In this document: piece after piece, positions 26,416 through 34,311 of the stretch
Numbering within the stretch: position 1 is the first letter of the stretch
How the letters are laid out: the number at the start of each line of letters is the position of its first letter
From: Aggregatilinea lenta
GTDB taxonomy: Bacteria; Chloroflexota; Anaerolineae; Aggregatilineales; Aggregatilineaceae
Direction: 5' to 3'
NCBI RefSeq assembly: GCF_003569045.1
Contig: NZ_BFCB01000003.1
Span: forward strand, 1,178,001-1,242,000
DNA length: 64,000 nucleotides
The notes under the pieces: generated by a model
Told to the model about the DNA's origin: nothing
What the model saw: only the letters and a program-made list of their open reading frames with translations
Databases searched by the model: none
Program-made: the position numbers and the translations under genes

Positions 26416-27369
26416 TTGCACAAGTTCATTGCTAAGCGCCTGGTCTTTGCCGTTTTTCAACTCTTCCTGGTTGGAACAGGTGTGTTTGCATTGCTGCATC
26501 TGCTGCCCGGCGACCCGGTGATGATCGTGCTCGGCTCGGAACAGTCTACGCCGGACCCCAAAGTGGTGGCGGCTGTGCGTGAGCGCTTGGGACTGAACGA
26601 CCCCCTACCGGTCCAATATGCGCATTGGGTGAAAGGGTTGGTGCAGGGGGATCTGGGTACATCGCTGGCTGACGATAGCTCGGTGTCCGACAAGATCGCC
26701 AGCCGTTTGCCGCGCACGATCCAGCTTGTCACGGCAGGCATCATCCTGGCGGTGCTGGTGGGGCTGCCGCTCGGCATCATCTCCGCCCTGACGTGGAATT
26801 CCATTTGGGACCGGCTGCTGTCCTTAGTGGGGGCTGCCGGAATATCACTGCCGGTTTACGTCGTGGGTATGCTGCTCGTGCTACTGATGGGGATCGAGCT
26901 GCACTGGCTGCCGGTTGCTGGTTACACCGCCCCCTCTGAAGACCTGAAGGGCTTCTTCGAGAAGCTAGCTCTGCCCGCCGTGACGCTTGCGCTCAGCCCG
27001 GCGGCGATCATCACGCGTATGACGCGTTCGTCCATGCTTGAGGCCCGCAGCCAGGATTATATCCGTACCGCGCGCGCTAAGGGCCTGCGCGAACGGATCG
27101 TGGTTACCCGGCACATGCTGCGCAATGCCTTGATCCCCATCGTGACGGTGATCGGCCTGCAAATGGGCACCCTGATCGGCGGCGCGGTGCTGGTTGAATA
27201 CATCTTCAACTGGCCCGGCCTGTCGACTTTGCTGGTCACCTCGATTGGGCGGCGGGATTACCCGATGGTTCAGGGCGTCGTGCTCGTATCGGCCAGCCTG
27301 TTCATTTTGATTAATCTGGTCATGGACCTTCTGTACGGCATTCTTGACCCACGCATTCGCGTGTCGTGA
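26416..27369 (+). CDS. Dipeptide/oligopeptide-type ABC permease, DppB/OppB family
   Basis: 317 residues from TTG 26416-26418, chosen for GGAGAG five bases upstream and the classical DppB start HKFIAKRLVFAVFQLFLV; an earlier TTG at 26365 lacks this fit. LLPGDPVMIVLG near 28-40 and the permease loop RTARAKGLRERIVVTRHMLR near 225-245 are typical. Six membrane helices. It works with the DppC-like gene 35 bases downstream. The divergent deglycase and kinase genes suggest glycated amino acids or peptides as cargo. Confidence 0.92.
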   Translation: MHKFIAKRLVFAVFQLFLVGTGVFALLHLLPGDPVMIVLGSEQSTPDPKVVAAVRERLGLNDPLPVQYAHWVKGLVQGDLGTSLADDSSVSDKIASRLPRTIQLVTAGIILAVLVGLPLGIISALTWNSIWDRLLSLVGAAGISLPVYVVGMLLVLLMGIELHWLPVAGYTAPSEDLKGFFEKLALPAVTLALSPAAIITRMTRSSMLEARSQDYIRTARAKGLRERIVVTRHMLRNALIPIVTVIGLQMGTLIGGAVLVEYIFNWPGLSTLLVTSIGRRDYPMVQGVVLVSASLFILINLVMDLLYGILDPRIRVS

Positions 27370-27404
27370 ACCGCCTTCGTGCCGGAGTCTGAGGGAGAAC
27401 GCAG

Positions 27405-28226
27405 TTGTCACCGCACAAAGTCAGGCTGCTGTGGTTAATTGCAAGCGGAGTGGTGGTGCTGACGATCATCATTCTGGCGCTGCTCGCCCCGGTGCTGGCT
27501 CCCCACGATCCGCTGGAAATTAACTATCAGGAAGTGTTGAAGCCGTCTTCGTCACACTATCTCCTGGGCACCGATGAATTCGGGCGCGACATCTTCAGCC
27601 GTTTGCTTTATGGCGCGCGTCCCTCGTTGGAGGTGGCGGGCGTCGCAACCGTGGTGGCCCTCGTGTTCGGCTCCATCACGGGCGTGACGGCGGGTTATTT
27701 CGGCGGTTGGGTCGAGCAGGTGCTCATGCGCCTGGTGGATACGCTTCTGTGCTTCCCGCCCATCCTGCTGGCGATGGTCATCGTGGGCTTCATGGGCGGT
27801 GGAGTGACTAACCTGATTGTCGTGATCGGCATTCTCTATTCCACGTCGTTCGCACGGCTGGCCTATTCAGCCACACTGCAGGTCAAAGAGATGGAATATA
27901 TGACGGCGGCGCGTGCTATCGGCGCATCGTCGGTGCGCATCATCGGCCAATACGTTTTCCCGAACATCCTCACCGTGCTGATCGTGCAGGCCAGCCTGAC
28001 CGTGGCCGCATCCATTCTGCTGGAGTCGGGATTGAGCTTCCTGGGGCTGGGCGTCGTCCCGCCGACGGCCTCGTGGGGGCTGATGATCGGCGCCGCGCGC
28101 GGGTACATGTATCAGGCGCCGACTTACGTGCTCTGGCCTTCGCTTGTGATCGCGGTCACGGTGCTGGCGGTAAATACGTTCGGGGACGCACTGCGTGACG
28201 TGCTGGACCCGCGCCTCAAACAATGA
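27405..28226 (+). CDS. Dipeptide/oligopeptide-type ABC permease, DppC/OppC family
   Basis: 273 residues from TTG 27405 behind GAGGGAGA. Six helices; the DppC-type LLGTDEFGRDIFSRLLYGAR appears near residues 47-66, and the ATPase-docking loop reads MTAARAIGASSVRIIGQYVF. No DppD/DppF ATPase genes follow, so the ATPases must be encoded elsewhere. The next gene is the binding protein. Confidence 0.92.
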   Translation: MSPHKVRLLWLIASGVVVLTIIILALLAPVLAPHDPLEINYQEVLKPSSSHYLLGTDEFGRDIFSRLLYGARPSLEVAGVATVVALVFGSITGVTAGYFGGWVEQVLMRLVDTLLCFPPILLAMVIVGFMGGGVTNLIVVIGILYSTSFARLAYSATLQVKEMEYMTAARAIGASSVRIIGQYVFPNILTVLIVQASLTVAASILLESGLSFLGLGVVPPTASWGLMIGAARGYMYQAPTYVLWPSLVIAVTVLAVNTFGDALRDVLDPRLKQ

Positions 28227-28359
28227 TCTTTGGACGCACCGGCCAGGTTGCCTCATTTGTGGAGAAAGGAAGCCGCAGCATCGCCCGTGGTTGACGCTGG
28301 CAATCATCAAAATATACCACCCGTTCGTCCCTTATATAAGCATAACAGGAGGTTTGTCG

Positions 28360-29910
28360 ATGTTCAGAAAGCTCGTCCAGTCCGCACTCAGCCTCACTCT
28401 TCTTGCGATCTTGATTGCGGGCGTGGCACTCCCCAGTGCGTCCGCACAAGACGGGTCCCGGATCGTCATGGCTATTTCCGGCGAGCCGCCGAATCTTGAT
28501 CCGCACATCAATGCTGGAACCCCAGCCCGCACCGTCCGTCTGGTGGTCTACCGGGGCCTGTTCAACTACGACAAAGAGGGTGTTGCCTCCCCGGAACTGG
28601 CCGAATCCTATACGATTTCGGAAGATGGTCTCACTTACACCTTCGTGCTACGCGATGCGCAGTTCCACAACGGCGATCCGGTGACTGCCGAGGACGTGAA
28701 GTATTCGTTCGAGCGGATTCTCAACCCTGAAACCGGCGCGACGTTCTTCACCCAGATGTCGGTCATCGACGGCGTTACCGCCATCGACGAGAAGACCGTG
28801 GAAGTCAAGCTGAGCAAGGTCACTGCGCCGTTCATTGACTACCTCGCTCTGCCCGAGTCCGCGATCGTATCGAAGTCCTGGGCCGAAGAACACGACGGCG
28901 ACCTGAGCGGCAACCCGATGGGCGCCGGGCCGTACATGTTCAAGGAATACGTCGAGGGACAGCGGATCGTCGTCGAGAAGTTCGACAACTTCTACAAAGA
29001 GGGTCTGCCCGTTACGGACGAGATCGTCTTCGAGTTCTATCCCGACGAAACGACGCGCGTGAACGCGCTGCTCAGCGGGGATGTGGACCTGATCTCCTAC
29101 GTGCCGTGGAAAGATATCCCGATGCTCCAGGCGGACGACAACCTCCAGATCCTGGGCGGTACGGGTCCATTCATGGGGCTGATCTTCAACACCAACTTCG
29201 AGCCGTTCGCGGATGCACGCGTCCGCGAGGCGGTTGCTTACGCTATCGACCGCTACGCCGTGATCAATACGGCTCTTTCCGGCCAGGGTCAGCCTATCTA
29301 CGGCATGGCTGTGCCGCAGAATTCGATTGCATATGACCCGCAGTTTGACAGCTACTTCGAATATGATCCTGACAAGGCGAAGGAATTGCTGGCCGAGGCA
29401 GGCTATGCGGACGGATTCAGTGCGCGTCTGCTCTCGACGTCGCAGTACGGTATGCACGAGCAGACGGCAGTCGCGGTGCAGGCCGAGCTGGCCAAGATTG
29501 GCATCGATCTGGAACTGGACCTGCCCGACTGGGCCACGCGCATCGAACAGAACCTGGCCGGTGACTACGACTTACTCGTCGTCGGCACGGCGGGCGATGT
29601 GGCGGACCCGGATTACCTGAGCGACTACTACCAGAGCGGTGACATCCGCCTCAATAACGCGCCCGGTTATGCGAACGCGCGCGTGGACGAACTGCTCGAG
29701 CTGGGCCGGACCACCATCGACCCTGAAGAACGTAAGGCGATCTACGGCGAACTGCAAGAAATCGTGCTGGAAGACTCGCCGCTGGTGTTCCTGGCGTGGC
29801 GCGACCAAAGCTACGCGGCTGTCAAGGACCTCCAGGGGTTCGCGAATCTGCCAGGTTTCCTGTCGTTCCAGTCCGGCATCACACTCGAAGAAGCATATCT
29901 GGCGGGCTGA
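28360..29910 (+). CDS. ABC transporter substrate-binding protein, family 5 (peptide/nickel/opine type)
   Basis: 516 residues from ATG 28360 with AGGAGG seven bases upstream. Signal peptide to about residue 30 (cleavage near SASAQ). Family 5 landmarks: GEPPNLDPHINAGTPARTVR, LAESYTISEDGLTYTFVLRD, FHNGDPVTAEDVKYSFERIL, GAGPYMFKEYVEGQ, DARVREAVAYAIDR and the late WRDQSYAAVKDLQGF. It delivers peptides, opines or glycated amino acids to the two permeases upstream. A terminator-like hairpin follows at 29989-30020. Confidence 0.93.
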   Translation: MFRKLVQSALSLTLLAILIAGVALPSASAQDGSRIVMAISGEPPNLDPHINAGTPARTVRLVVYRGLFNYDKEGVASPELAESYTISEDGLTYTFVLRDAQFHNGDPVTAEDVKYSFERILNPETGATFFTQMSVIDGVTAIDEKTVEVKLSKVTAPFIDYLALPESAIVSKSWAEEHDGDLSGNPMGAGPYMFKEYVEGQRIVVEKFDNFYKEGLPVTDEIVFEFYPDETTRVNALLSGDVDLISYVPWKDIPMLQADDNLQILGGTGPFMGLIFNTNFEPFADARVREAVAYAIDRYAVINTALSGQGQPIYGMAVPQNSIAYDPQFDSYFEYDPDKAKELLAEAGYADGFSARLLSTSQYGMHEQTAVAVQAELAKIGIDLELDLPDWATRIEQNLAGDYDLLVVGTAGDVADPDYLSDYYQSGDIRLNNAPGYANARVDELLELGRTTIDPEERKAIYGELQEIVLEDSPLVFLAWRDQSYAAVKDLQGFANLPGFLSFQSGITLEEAYLAG

Positions 29911-29988
29911 TCTGCTCCGAAGGTATGGAGCCAGACTGAAGAAGGTCTGCCCGGTACCGCACATTGAGGTAAGTACACAGAAGACATT

Positions 29989-30020
29989 GCCCCGTTGGCA
30001 CAGTGTGCTCGCGGGGCTTT
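29989..30020 (+). terminator. Rho-independent terminator after the peptide transporter operon
   Basis: GCCCCG (29989-29994) pairs with CGGGGC (30012-30017); an inner GCAC/GTGC can extend it, and TTT follows. It lies 79 bases after the binding-protein stop. Confidence 0.55.
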
Positions 30021-30078
30021 GTATTGGCGACCTTATTGGCGTCTTTCCACCCCAGGCCTGCCGAGGCTATATCTCTTT

Positions 30079-30201
30079 GAGCGTGTACGGAAACCCTCAT
30101 CCCCCGGCCCCTTCTCCCTCAGGGAGAAGGGGAGCAAGACAGCGGAAGGCGCTTGCGGTGAGTAACGCGAAGGAGTGTGAAGCCGCTTTCCATACACGCT
30201 C
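30079..30201 (+). mobile_element. MITE-like element, copy 1
   Basis: 123 bp bounded by GAGCGTGTACGGAAA (30079-30093) and TTTCCATACACGCTC (30187-30201), which match in inverted orientation at 14 of 15 bases. Next to the left end is CCCTCATCCCCCGGCC and a 12-bp perfect stem (30108-30119 with 30121-30132). No coding capacity. Copy 2 at 30614-30737 has the same plan in the opposite orientation. Confidence 0.7.
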
Positions 30202-30480
30202 TTTCACGCGCTGGTGATTCCTTCGTTTTTCCAACAGCTGCCCGAAGTATGTCCCACACGCACACGAGCTTGCCCTGTATGGGCCATTATGGAAGCGCGG
30301 ACGCAGCCTCTGCGCGATCGGTTTTGGTGGCGTGGAGGGCCTTGCCGCCGCCAGATACGGCCCCATGCCCGGCCCAATGAGATCGCCCTATTGCGGTGCC
30401 CTCAGGCAGCTTTGACGCCCTATAGTAATATGCTCTCCCGATCATGAAGCATCCTGCACCACACCGTTTATATGTCCTGC
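30202..30480. other. Non-coding gap between MITE copy 1 and the LacI promoter
   Basis: No gene with a ribosome site or recognisable family is seen. It contains no further copy of the repeat. Confidence 0.5.
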
Positions 30481-30510
30481 TTGACTTCTCCCATTCCGGT
30501 GTGATATTGT
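30481..30510 (+). promoter_or_regulatory. Candidate promoter of the LacI gene at 30772
   Basis: TTGACT (30481-30486), 18-base spacer, TATTGT (30505-30510). The operator at 30519-30532 would cover the transcription start. Confidence 0.5.
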
Positions 30511-30518
30511 GATGTTAC

Positions 30519-30532
30519 CGGTTGCGCAACCG
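30519..30532. promoter_or_regulatory. LacI-family operator
   Basis: CGGTTGCGCAACCG is a perfect 14-base palindrome with a central CG, of the type bound by many LacI-family repressors. It stands 240 bases upstream of the LacI gene, just beyond a candidate -10 box, so autoregulation by the protein at 30772-31788 is likely. Confidence 0.65.
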
Positions 30533-30613
30533 CTTAAGTAGATGTTTGAACCAAAGACAGTTGTTACCCGCCCGCCTACCATCAGCAACGTTCGTGAAAC
30601 TGAAAACACCCTA

Positions 30614-30737
30614 GAGCGTGTCTGCAAAGGGGCTTTTGGTATGATCCTTATCCCTCAAGACCCGGAGCGTTAATAGAGTGGTTCCCCTTCTCCCCCGGGG
30701 AGAAGGGGCCGGGGGTTGAGGGTTTGCGGACACACTC
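30614..30737 (-). mobile_element. MITE-like element, copy 2 (inverted relative to copy 1)
   Basis: 124 bp bounded by GAGCGTGTCTGCAAA (30614-30628) and TTTGCGGACACACTC (30723-30737); 13 of 15 bases match in inverted orientation. The right half, read on the minus strand, repeats the CCCTCAnCCCCCGGCCCC and hairpin part of copy 1 (stem 30684-30695 with 30697-30708). It lies between the promoter/operator and the start codon of the LacI gene, so it is part of that leader. Confidence 0.7.
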
Positions 30738-30771
30738 TTAGCCGGATGCCAGTGAGTTTACGGATAGCCCC

Positions 30772-31788
30772 ATGTCTCGATTTCCCAAACGCGCAACAAT
30801 GGCAGATGTCGCCCAATACGCGGGCGTGACCAAAACGACGGTTTCTCGCGTCTTGAACAATAAGGGTGAACTCAGCCCTGAGACGCGCGAAAAAGTCCTC
30901 AACGCGGTTCAGCAGCTCGGTTACCGGCGCAGCCGGATAGCGCGCAGCCTCGCGACTGACCAGACCTTTCTTCTGGGCCTTATTGTCCCCAGCATTTCCT
31001 ACGAGTTCTTCACCGACATTGCGCGCGGCGCAGAAAATGCCGCCTGGGAGAACGACTACAAGATCCTGCTCTGCACGACCGAGGGCGACTGGGATCGGGA
31101 AGAGGGTATGTTCCTCTTTTTGGAAGATATTCAGGCCGATGGCATTGTGGTCTGCGCCCCTCGTCTGCCGGAAGAGCGACTCGTCCCATTGGTCGAGCAG
31201 TTTCAGAATGTGGTGGTCGTCAATGGTCAGGGTATTGGGTGGCACGAACTGGCAGGCGCCATCGAAACCGACGATGCCGGGGGGATGAAGCTGGCGGTCA
31301 ACCATTTGATCTCGACCGGACGCCGCCACCTGACCTATTTGGGCGGTCCCCCAGATGCGCGCGTCAGCACCGAGCGCTATCACGGGTTTGTGAACGCGCT
31401 TCAAGCGGCGGGGTACACCCCGAATCCCGCCTGGCATACCGCCTGCCATCCGGCCACCCTGCAGGAGGGCTATGCCTCCGTCATGCGGTTGAAGAGCGTG
31501 CTTTCCGAGATCGACGGCATGGTGTGCTTCAACGATCTCGTGGCCGCGGGCGCTCTGCGGGCTTGCCTCGAATTGGGCGTGCGTGTGCCGGACGACATCG
31601 CGATCACCGGCTGTGATGACATTCAAGTTGCCACGCTCGTCCAGCCCAGTCTGACCACCCTACAAACACCCAAAGAAGAGATTGGCATGCTGGCGGTCAA
31701 TATGCTCCTTGAGCGTATCAGCGGCCAGCGTCAACACGAGGATGTCGTTCTTCAACAGCAGTTGATCATTCGGGAGAGTGCGCCCTAG
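30772..31788 (+). CDS. LacI-family transcriptional regulator
   Basis: 338 residues. Helix-turn-helix at about 9-30 (MADVAQYAGVTKTTVSRVLN), hinge YRRSRIARSLA, then the sugar-sensing domain (GLIVPSISYEFFTDIARGAE; ITGCDDIQVATLVQPSLTTL). The first gene of the plus-strand uronide locus; it likely represses the transporter and hydrolase genes that follow. Operator candidates are the palindrome at 30519-30532 and GTCCTATAGGAC at 31834-31845. Confidence 0.93.
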   Translation: MSRFPKRATMADVAQYAGVTKTTVSRVLNNKGELSPETREKVLNAVQQLGYRRSRIARSLATDQTFLLGLIVPSISYEFFTDIARGAENAAWENDYKILLCTTEGDWDREEGMFLFLEDIQADGIVVCAPRLPEERLVPLVEQFQNVVVVNGQGIGWHELAGAIETDDAGGMKLAVNHLISTGRRHLTYLGGPPDARVSTERYHGFVNALQAAGYTPNPAWHTACHPATLQEGYASVMRLKSVLSEIDGMVCFNDLVAAGALRACLELGVRVPDDIAITGCDDIQVATLVQPSLTTLQTPKEEIGMLAVNMLLERISGQRQHEDVVLQQQLIIRESAP

Positions 31789-31833
31789 TCCGGTGCGCTC
31801 TCCGCTACCTGTTTACCCAATGGAGAGAAGGAG

Positions 31834-31845
31834 GTCCTATAGGAC
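31834..31845. promoter_or_regulatory. Palindrome in the leader of the binding-protein gene
   Basis: GTCCTATAGGAC, perfect 12-base palindrome 60 bases before the binding-protein start. It lacks the central CG of a LacI site, so its role is uncertain. Confidence 0.35.
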
Positions 31846-31904
31846 TTAGCGATACACACCCGCGTATATTGCATTCGCTTAACTTATTATGAGGAGTAGC
31901 AAAA

Positions 31905-33182
31905 ATGAATAAGTGGCTAAACCGGCGAACCGCGAATGTCTGTGTGGCGCTGCTCGTCATACTCGCTGTCAGTGGCGGCTTCATTTCCAACCGGGCATCG
32001 GCTCAGGACGAGATTACGCTCACCATGTCGGCCTGGGATGTCGCCACGACGCCCTACTGGCAGGCCGTGATTGATGCATATGAAGCCGAACACCCGAACG
32101 TGACGGTCGAGCTTATCGACGTGCCGTCCGCCGATTATCAGGACACCATGAATATCCGCCTGTCGGGTGGTGATGACACGGACATCATTACCGTCAAGGA
32201 CATCCCCGGCTATTCGGCCATGCTGACGCGCGGCCAGATCGTTCCCCTGAACGACCTTATCGAAGCCAGCGGTGTCGATCTGAGCGCCTACAGCGGGGCC
32301 GCCGAAGAACTGACGTACGAGGGATCGATCTATGCGCTGCCGTTCCGCAGCGACATCTGGATCCTGTACTACAACAAGACGATCTTTGACGCCGCCGGGC
32401 TTGACTACCCCACGAATGACATGACCTGGGGCGAGTTCGGTGCCCTGGCCCGCGAACTGACGAGCGGCAGCGGTGCGGACAAGATCTACGGCGCGCACTT
32501 CCACGTATGGCGCTCGGCGGTTCAGTTGGGCACCGTCCAGGATGGCCTGAATACCATCATCTCCGATGACTACAGTTTCATGGCTCCCATGTACGACATG
32601 GTGACGGCGATGCAAAAAGACGGCATCATCATGGACTATGGCGAATTGAGAGCCGGAAACATCCACTATTCTGGCCCGTTCGAAAACGGCCAGGTTGCGA
32701 TGCTCCCTATGGGCTCCTGGTTCATCGGGACCCTGGTCGCGGCGCAAGCTGATGGCGTGTTCGACTTCGACTGGGGCGTGGCCTCCTACCCCCATCCTGA
32801 AGGCGTGGCCGCTGGTACGACCGCCGGTACGCTGACCTCGCTGGCGATCAATGAAGAGTCGGATAACAAGGACGCCGCCTGGGACTTTGTTCAGTTCTAC
32901 ACGGGCGAAGAGGGCGCTAAGGTTCTGGCCGGTACGGGCAACCTGCCTGCGCTTCGCACGCCCGAAATTCTGGAAATCTTCGCGTCGAAAGATGGCGTGC
33001 CCGTCGAAGCAACGGATGCGTTGCAGACCACGACCGTCCGTCTCGAACTCCCCATGCACCCGAATGTGGGCGAGGTCGAGCAGATCTTGAACGAAGAGCA
33101 CGAGTTGATTATGACCGACTCCCTGTCCGTTGAGGAGGGCCTCGAAGAGACAACCAGCCGCATCAGCGAGGTGTTGCAGTAG
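31905..33182 (+). CDS. Extracellular solute-binding protein, family 1 (uronide oligosaccharide?)
   Basis: 425 residues with a signal peptide (MNKWLNRRTANVC, core to about 30, cleavage RASAQ). Mature type 1 features: ITLTMSAWDVATTPYWQAV, YEAEHPNVTVELIDV, LPFRSDIWILYYNKTIFDAAG, and many aromatic residues that could hold sugar rings. GAGGAG precedes the ATG. It heads a CUT1 transporter whose neighbours are a beta-glucuronidase, an unsaturated glucuronyl hydrolase and a lyase-like protein, so uronic-acid-containing oligosaccharides are the inferred ligand. No ATPase is encoded nearby. Confidence 0.92.
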   Translation: MNKWLNRRTANVCVALLVILAVSGGFISNRASAQDEITLTMSAWDVATTPYWQAVIDAYEAEHPNVTVELIDVPSADYQDTMNIRLSGGDDTDIITVKDIPGYSAMLTRGQIVPLNDLIEASGVDLSAYSGAAEELTYEGSIYALPFRSDIWILYYNKTIFDAAGLDYPTNDMTWGEFGALARELTSGSGADKIYGAHFHVWRSAVQLGTVQDGLNTIISDDYSFMAPMYDMVTAMQKDGIIMDYGELRAGNIHYSGPFENGQVAMLPMGSWFIGTLVAAQADGVFDFDWGVASYPHPEGVAAGTTAGTLTSLAINEESDNKDAAWDFVQFYTGEEGAKVLAGTGNLPALRTPEILEIFASKDGVPVEATDALQTTTVRLELPMHPNVGEVEQILNEEHELIMTDSLSVEEGLEETTSRISEVLQ

Positions 33183-33209
33183 TTCGCACGCCGGATTGAC
33201 GGTCCCTCT

Positions 33210-33239
33210 AGGGATGCCCCCGCGCGCGGGGGCATCCCT
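33210..33239 (+). promoter_or_regulatory. Perfect 30-base palindrome between binding-protein and permease genes
   Basis: AGGGATGCCCCCGCG (33210-33224) is followed directly by its reverse complement (33225-33239), so a 13-15 bp GC-rich stem can form 27 bases after the binding-protein stop. No clean U-run follows. Like the hairpins at 2901-2941 and 17640-17682, it likely stabilises the upstream message or lowers read-through into the permease genes. Confidence 0.75.
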
Positions 33240-33359
33240 GTACAAAACTTTTATACGCCTCCCAGGAAACGTTCAAACGAGAGCATTCCTACTCGTTCGC
33301 ACTCCTGGCACCGGCAGCGGCCTTCAGGATGGTAAGGAAAAAAGGGAAGTCTTTTTATC

Positions 33360-34298
33360 ATGGGACTCATGAAACTAGGCGTCAAGGCAGCCCATCCCAA
33401 CACTCCCAGCAAAAGGAGAAAAGAGCTTAGAAAAAATCTGATTGCTTACTCCTTCATTCTTCCTAACCTGCTCGGCTTCGCAATATTTACGCTGGTCCCC
33501 ATGGTGTTCTCACTCGGGCTGGCCCTGACGAGCTGGGACGGGGCGAATCAAGTGAGCTGGGTGGGCCTGCAGAACTTCAAAGACCTGTTGGATGACAGCA
33601 CCTTCAGAATTTCCCTGGAAAACACGCTCTGGTATGTGGGCGGCACGGTACCCTTGACGATGGTTTGCGCGCTGGGGCTGGCGGTGCTGCTCAACCAACC
33701 TATACGCGGCAGAAATTTGTTCCGTACCATCTACTTCTTCCCCTACGTCGCCTCTTTGGTCGCGGTCGCCGTGGTGTGGAATATGCTGTTCTTTCCCTCG
33801 GCAGGCCCGGTGAACGAGTTCCTCCGGGCGTTGGGCGTGGCGAATCCGCCTCGCTGGTCCGCGTCGGTGGATTGGGCGATGCCCACGGTTATTATGGCGA
33901 GCATCTGGCGCAACATGGGCTACTACATGATCATCTATCTCGCGGCGCTCCAGGGGATTCCATCGATCCTCTATGAAGCGGCGGCGATCGATGGCGCGAA
34001 CGCATGGCAAAAATTCCGTTACGTCACCGTGCCCATGCTGACCCCGGCCACGTTCTTCATCAGCATTATGCTCACGATTACGTCCTTCAAAGTCTTCGAC
34101 CTGATCCTGGTCATGACCAACGGCGGGCCGGGACGCGCGACAAACGTGCTGGTGATGCACACCTATAACACGGCATTCCGGCAGTTCAAGTTTGGCTATT
34201 CCAGTGCCATCGCGATGGTGCTGTTTGCTCTGGTGATGATCATCACCATCGTCCAGTTCACCATGGAACGACGGTGGGTTGAATACTCACAACTATAG
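33360..34298 (+). CDS. Carbohydrate ABC transporter permease, MalF type
   Basis: 312 residues with six helices after a basic N-terminus (NTPSKRRKELRKN). EAA loop: YEAAAIDGANAWQKFRYVTV near residues 203-222. Typical CUT1 subunit following the binding-protein gene after 177 bases that hold the 33210-33239 palindrome. Confidence 0.93.
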   Translation: MGLMKLGVKAAHPNTPSKRRKELRKNLIAYSFILPNLLGFAIFTLVPMVFSLGLALTSWDGANQVSWVGLQNFKDLLDDSTFRISLENTLWYVGGTVPLTMVCALGLAVLLNQPIRGRNLFRTIYFFPYVASLVAVAVVWNMLFFPSAGPVNEFLRALGVANPPRWSASVDWAMPTVIMASIWRNMGYYMIIYLAALQGIPSILYEAAAIDGANAWQKFRYVTVPMLTPATFFISIMLTITSFKVFDLILVMTNGGPGRATNVLVMHTYNTAFRQFKFGYSSAIAMVLFALVMIITIVQFTMERRWVEYSQL

Positions 34299-34311
34299 GA
34301 TGGGGCCGCTG

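Noticed and set aside
30442-30627. Short minus-strand open frame of 61 codons.
   Set aside because: It covers the promoter, operator and the start of a MITE copy; it has no ribosome site and no protein-like composition.
30079-30737. A composite transposon between two inverted MITE copies.
   Set aside because: The 412 bases between the copies contain no transposase or cargo gene; they hold only the LacI promoter and operator.
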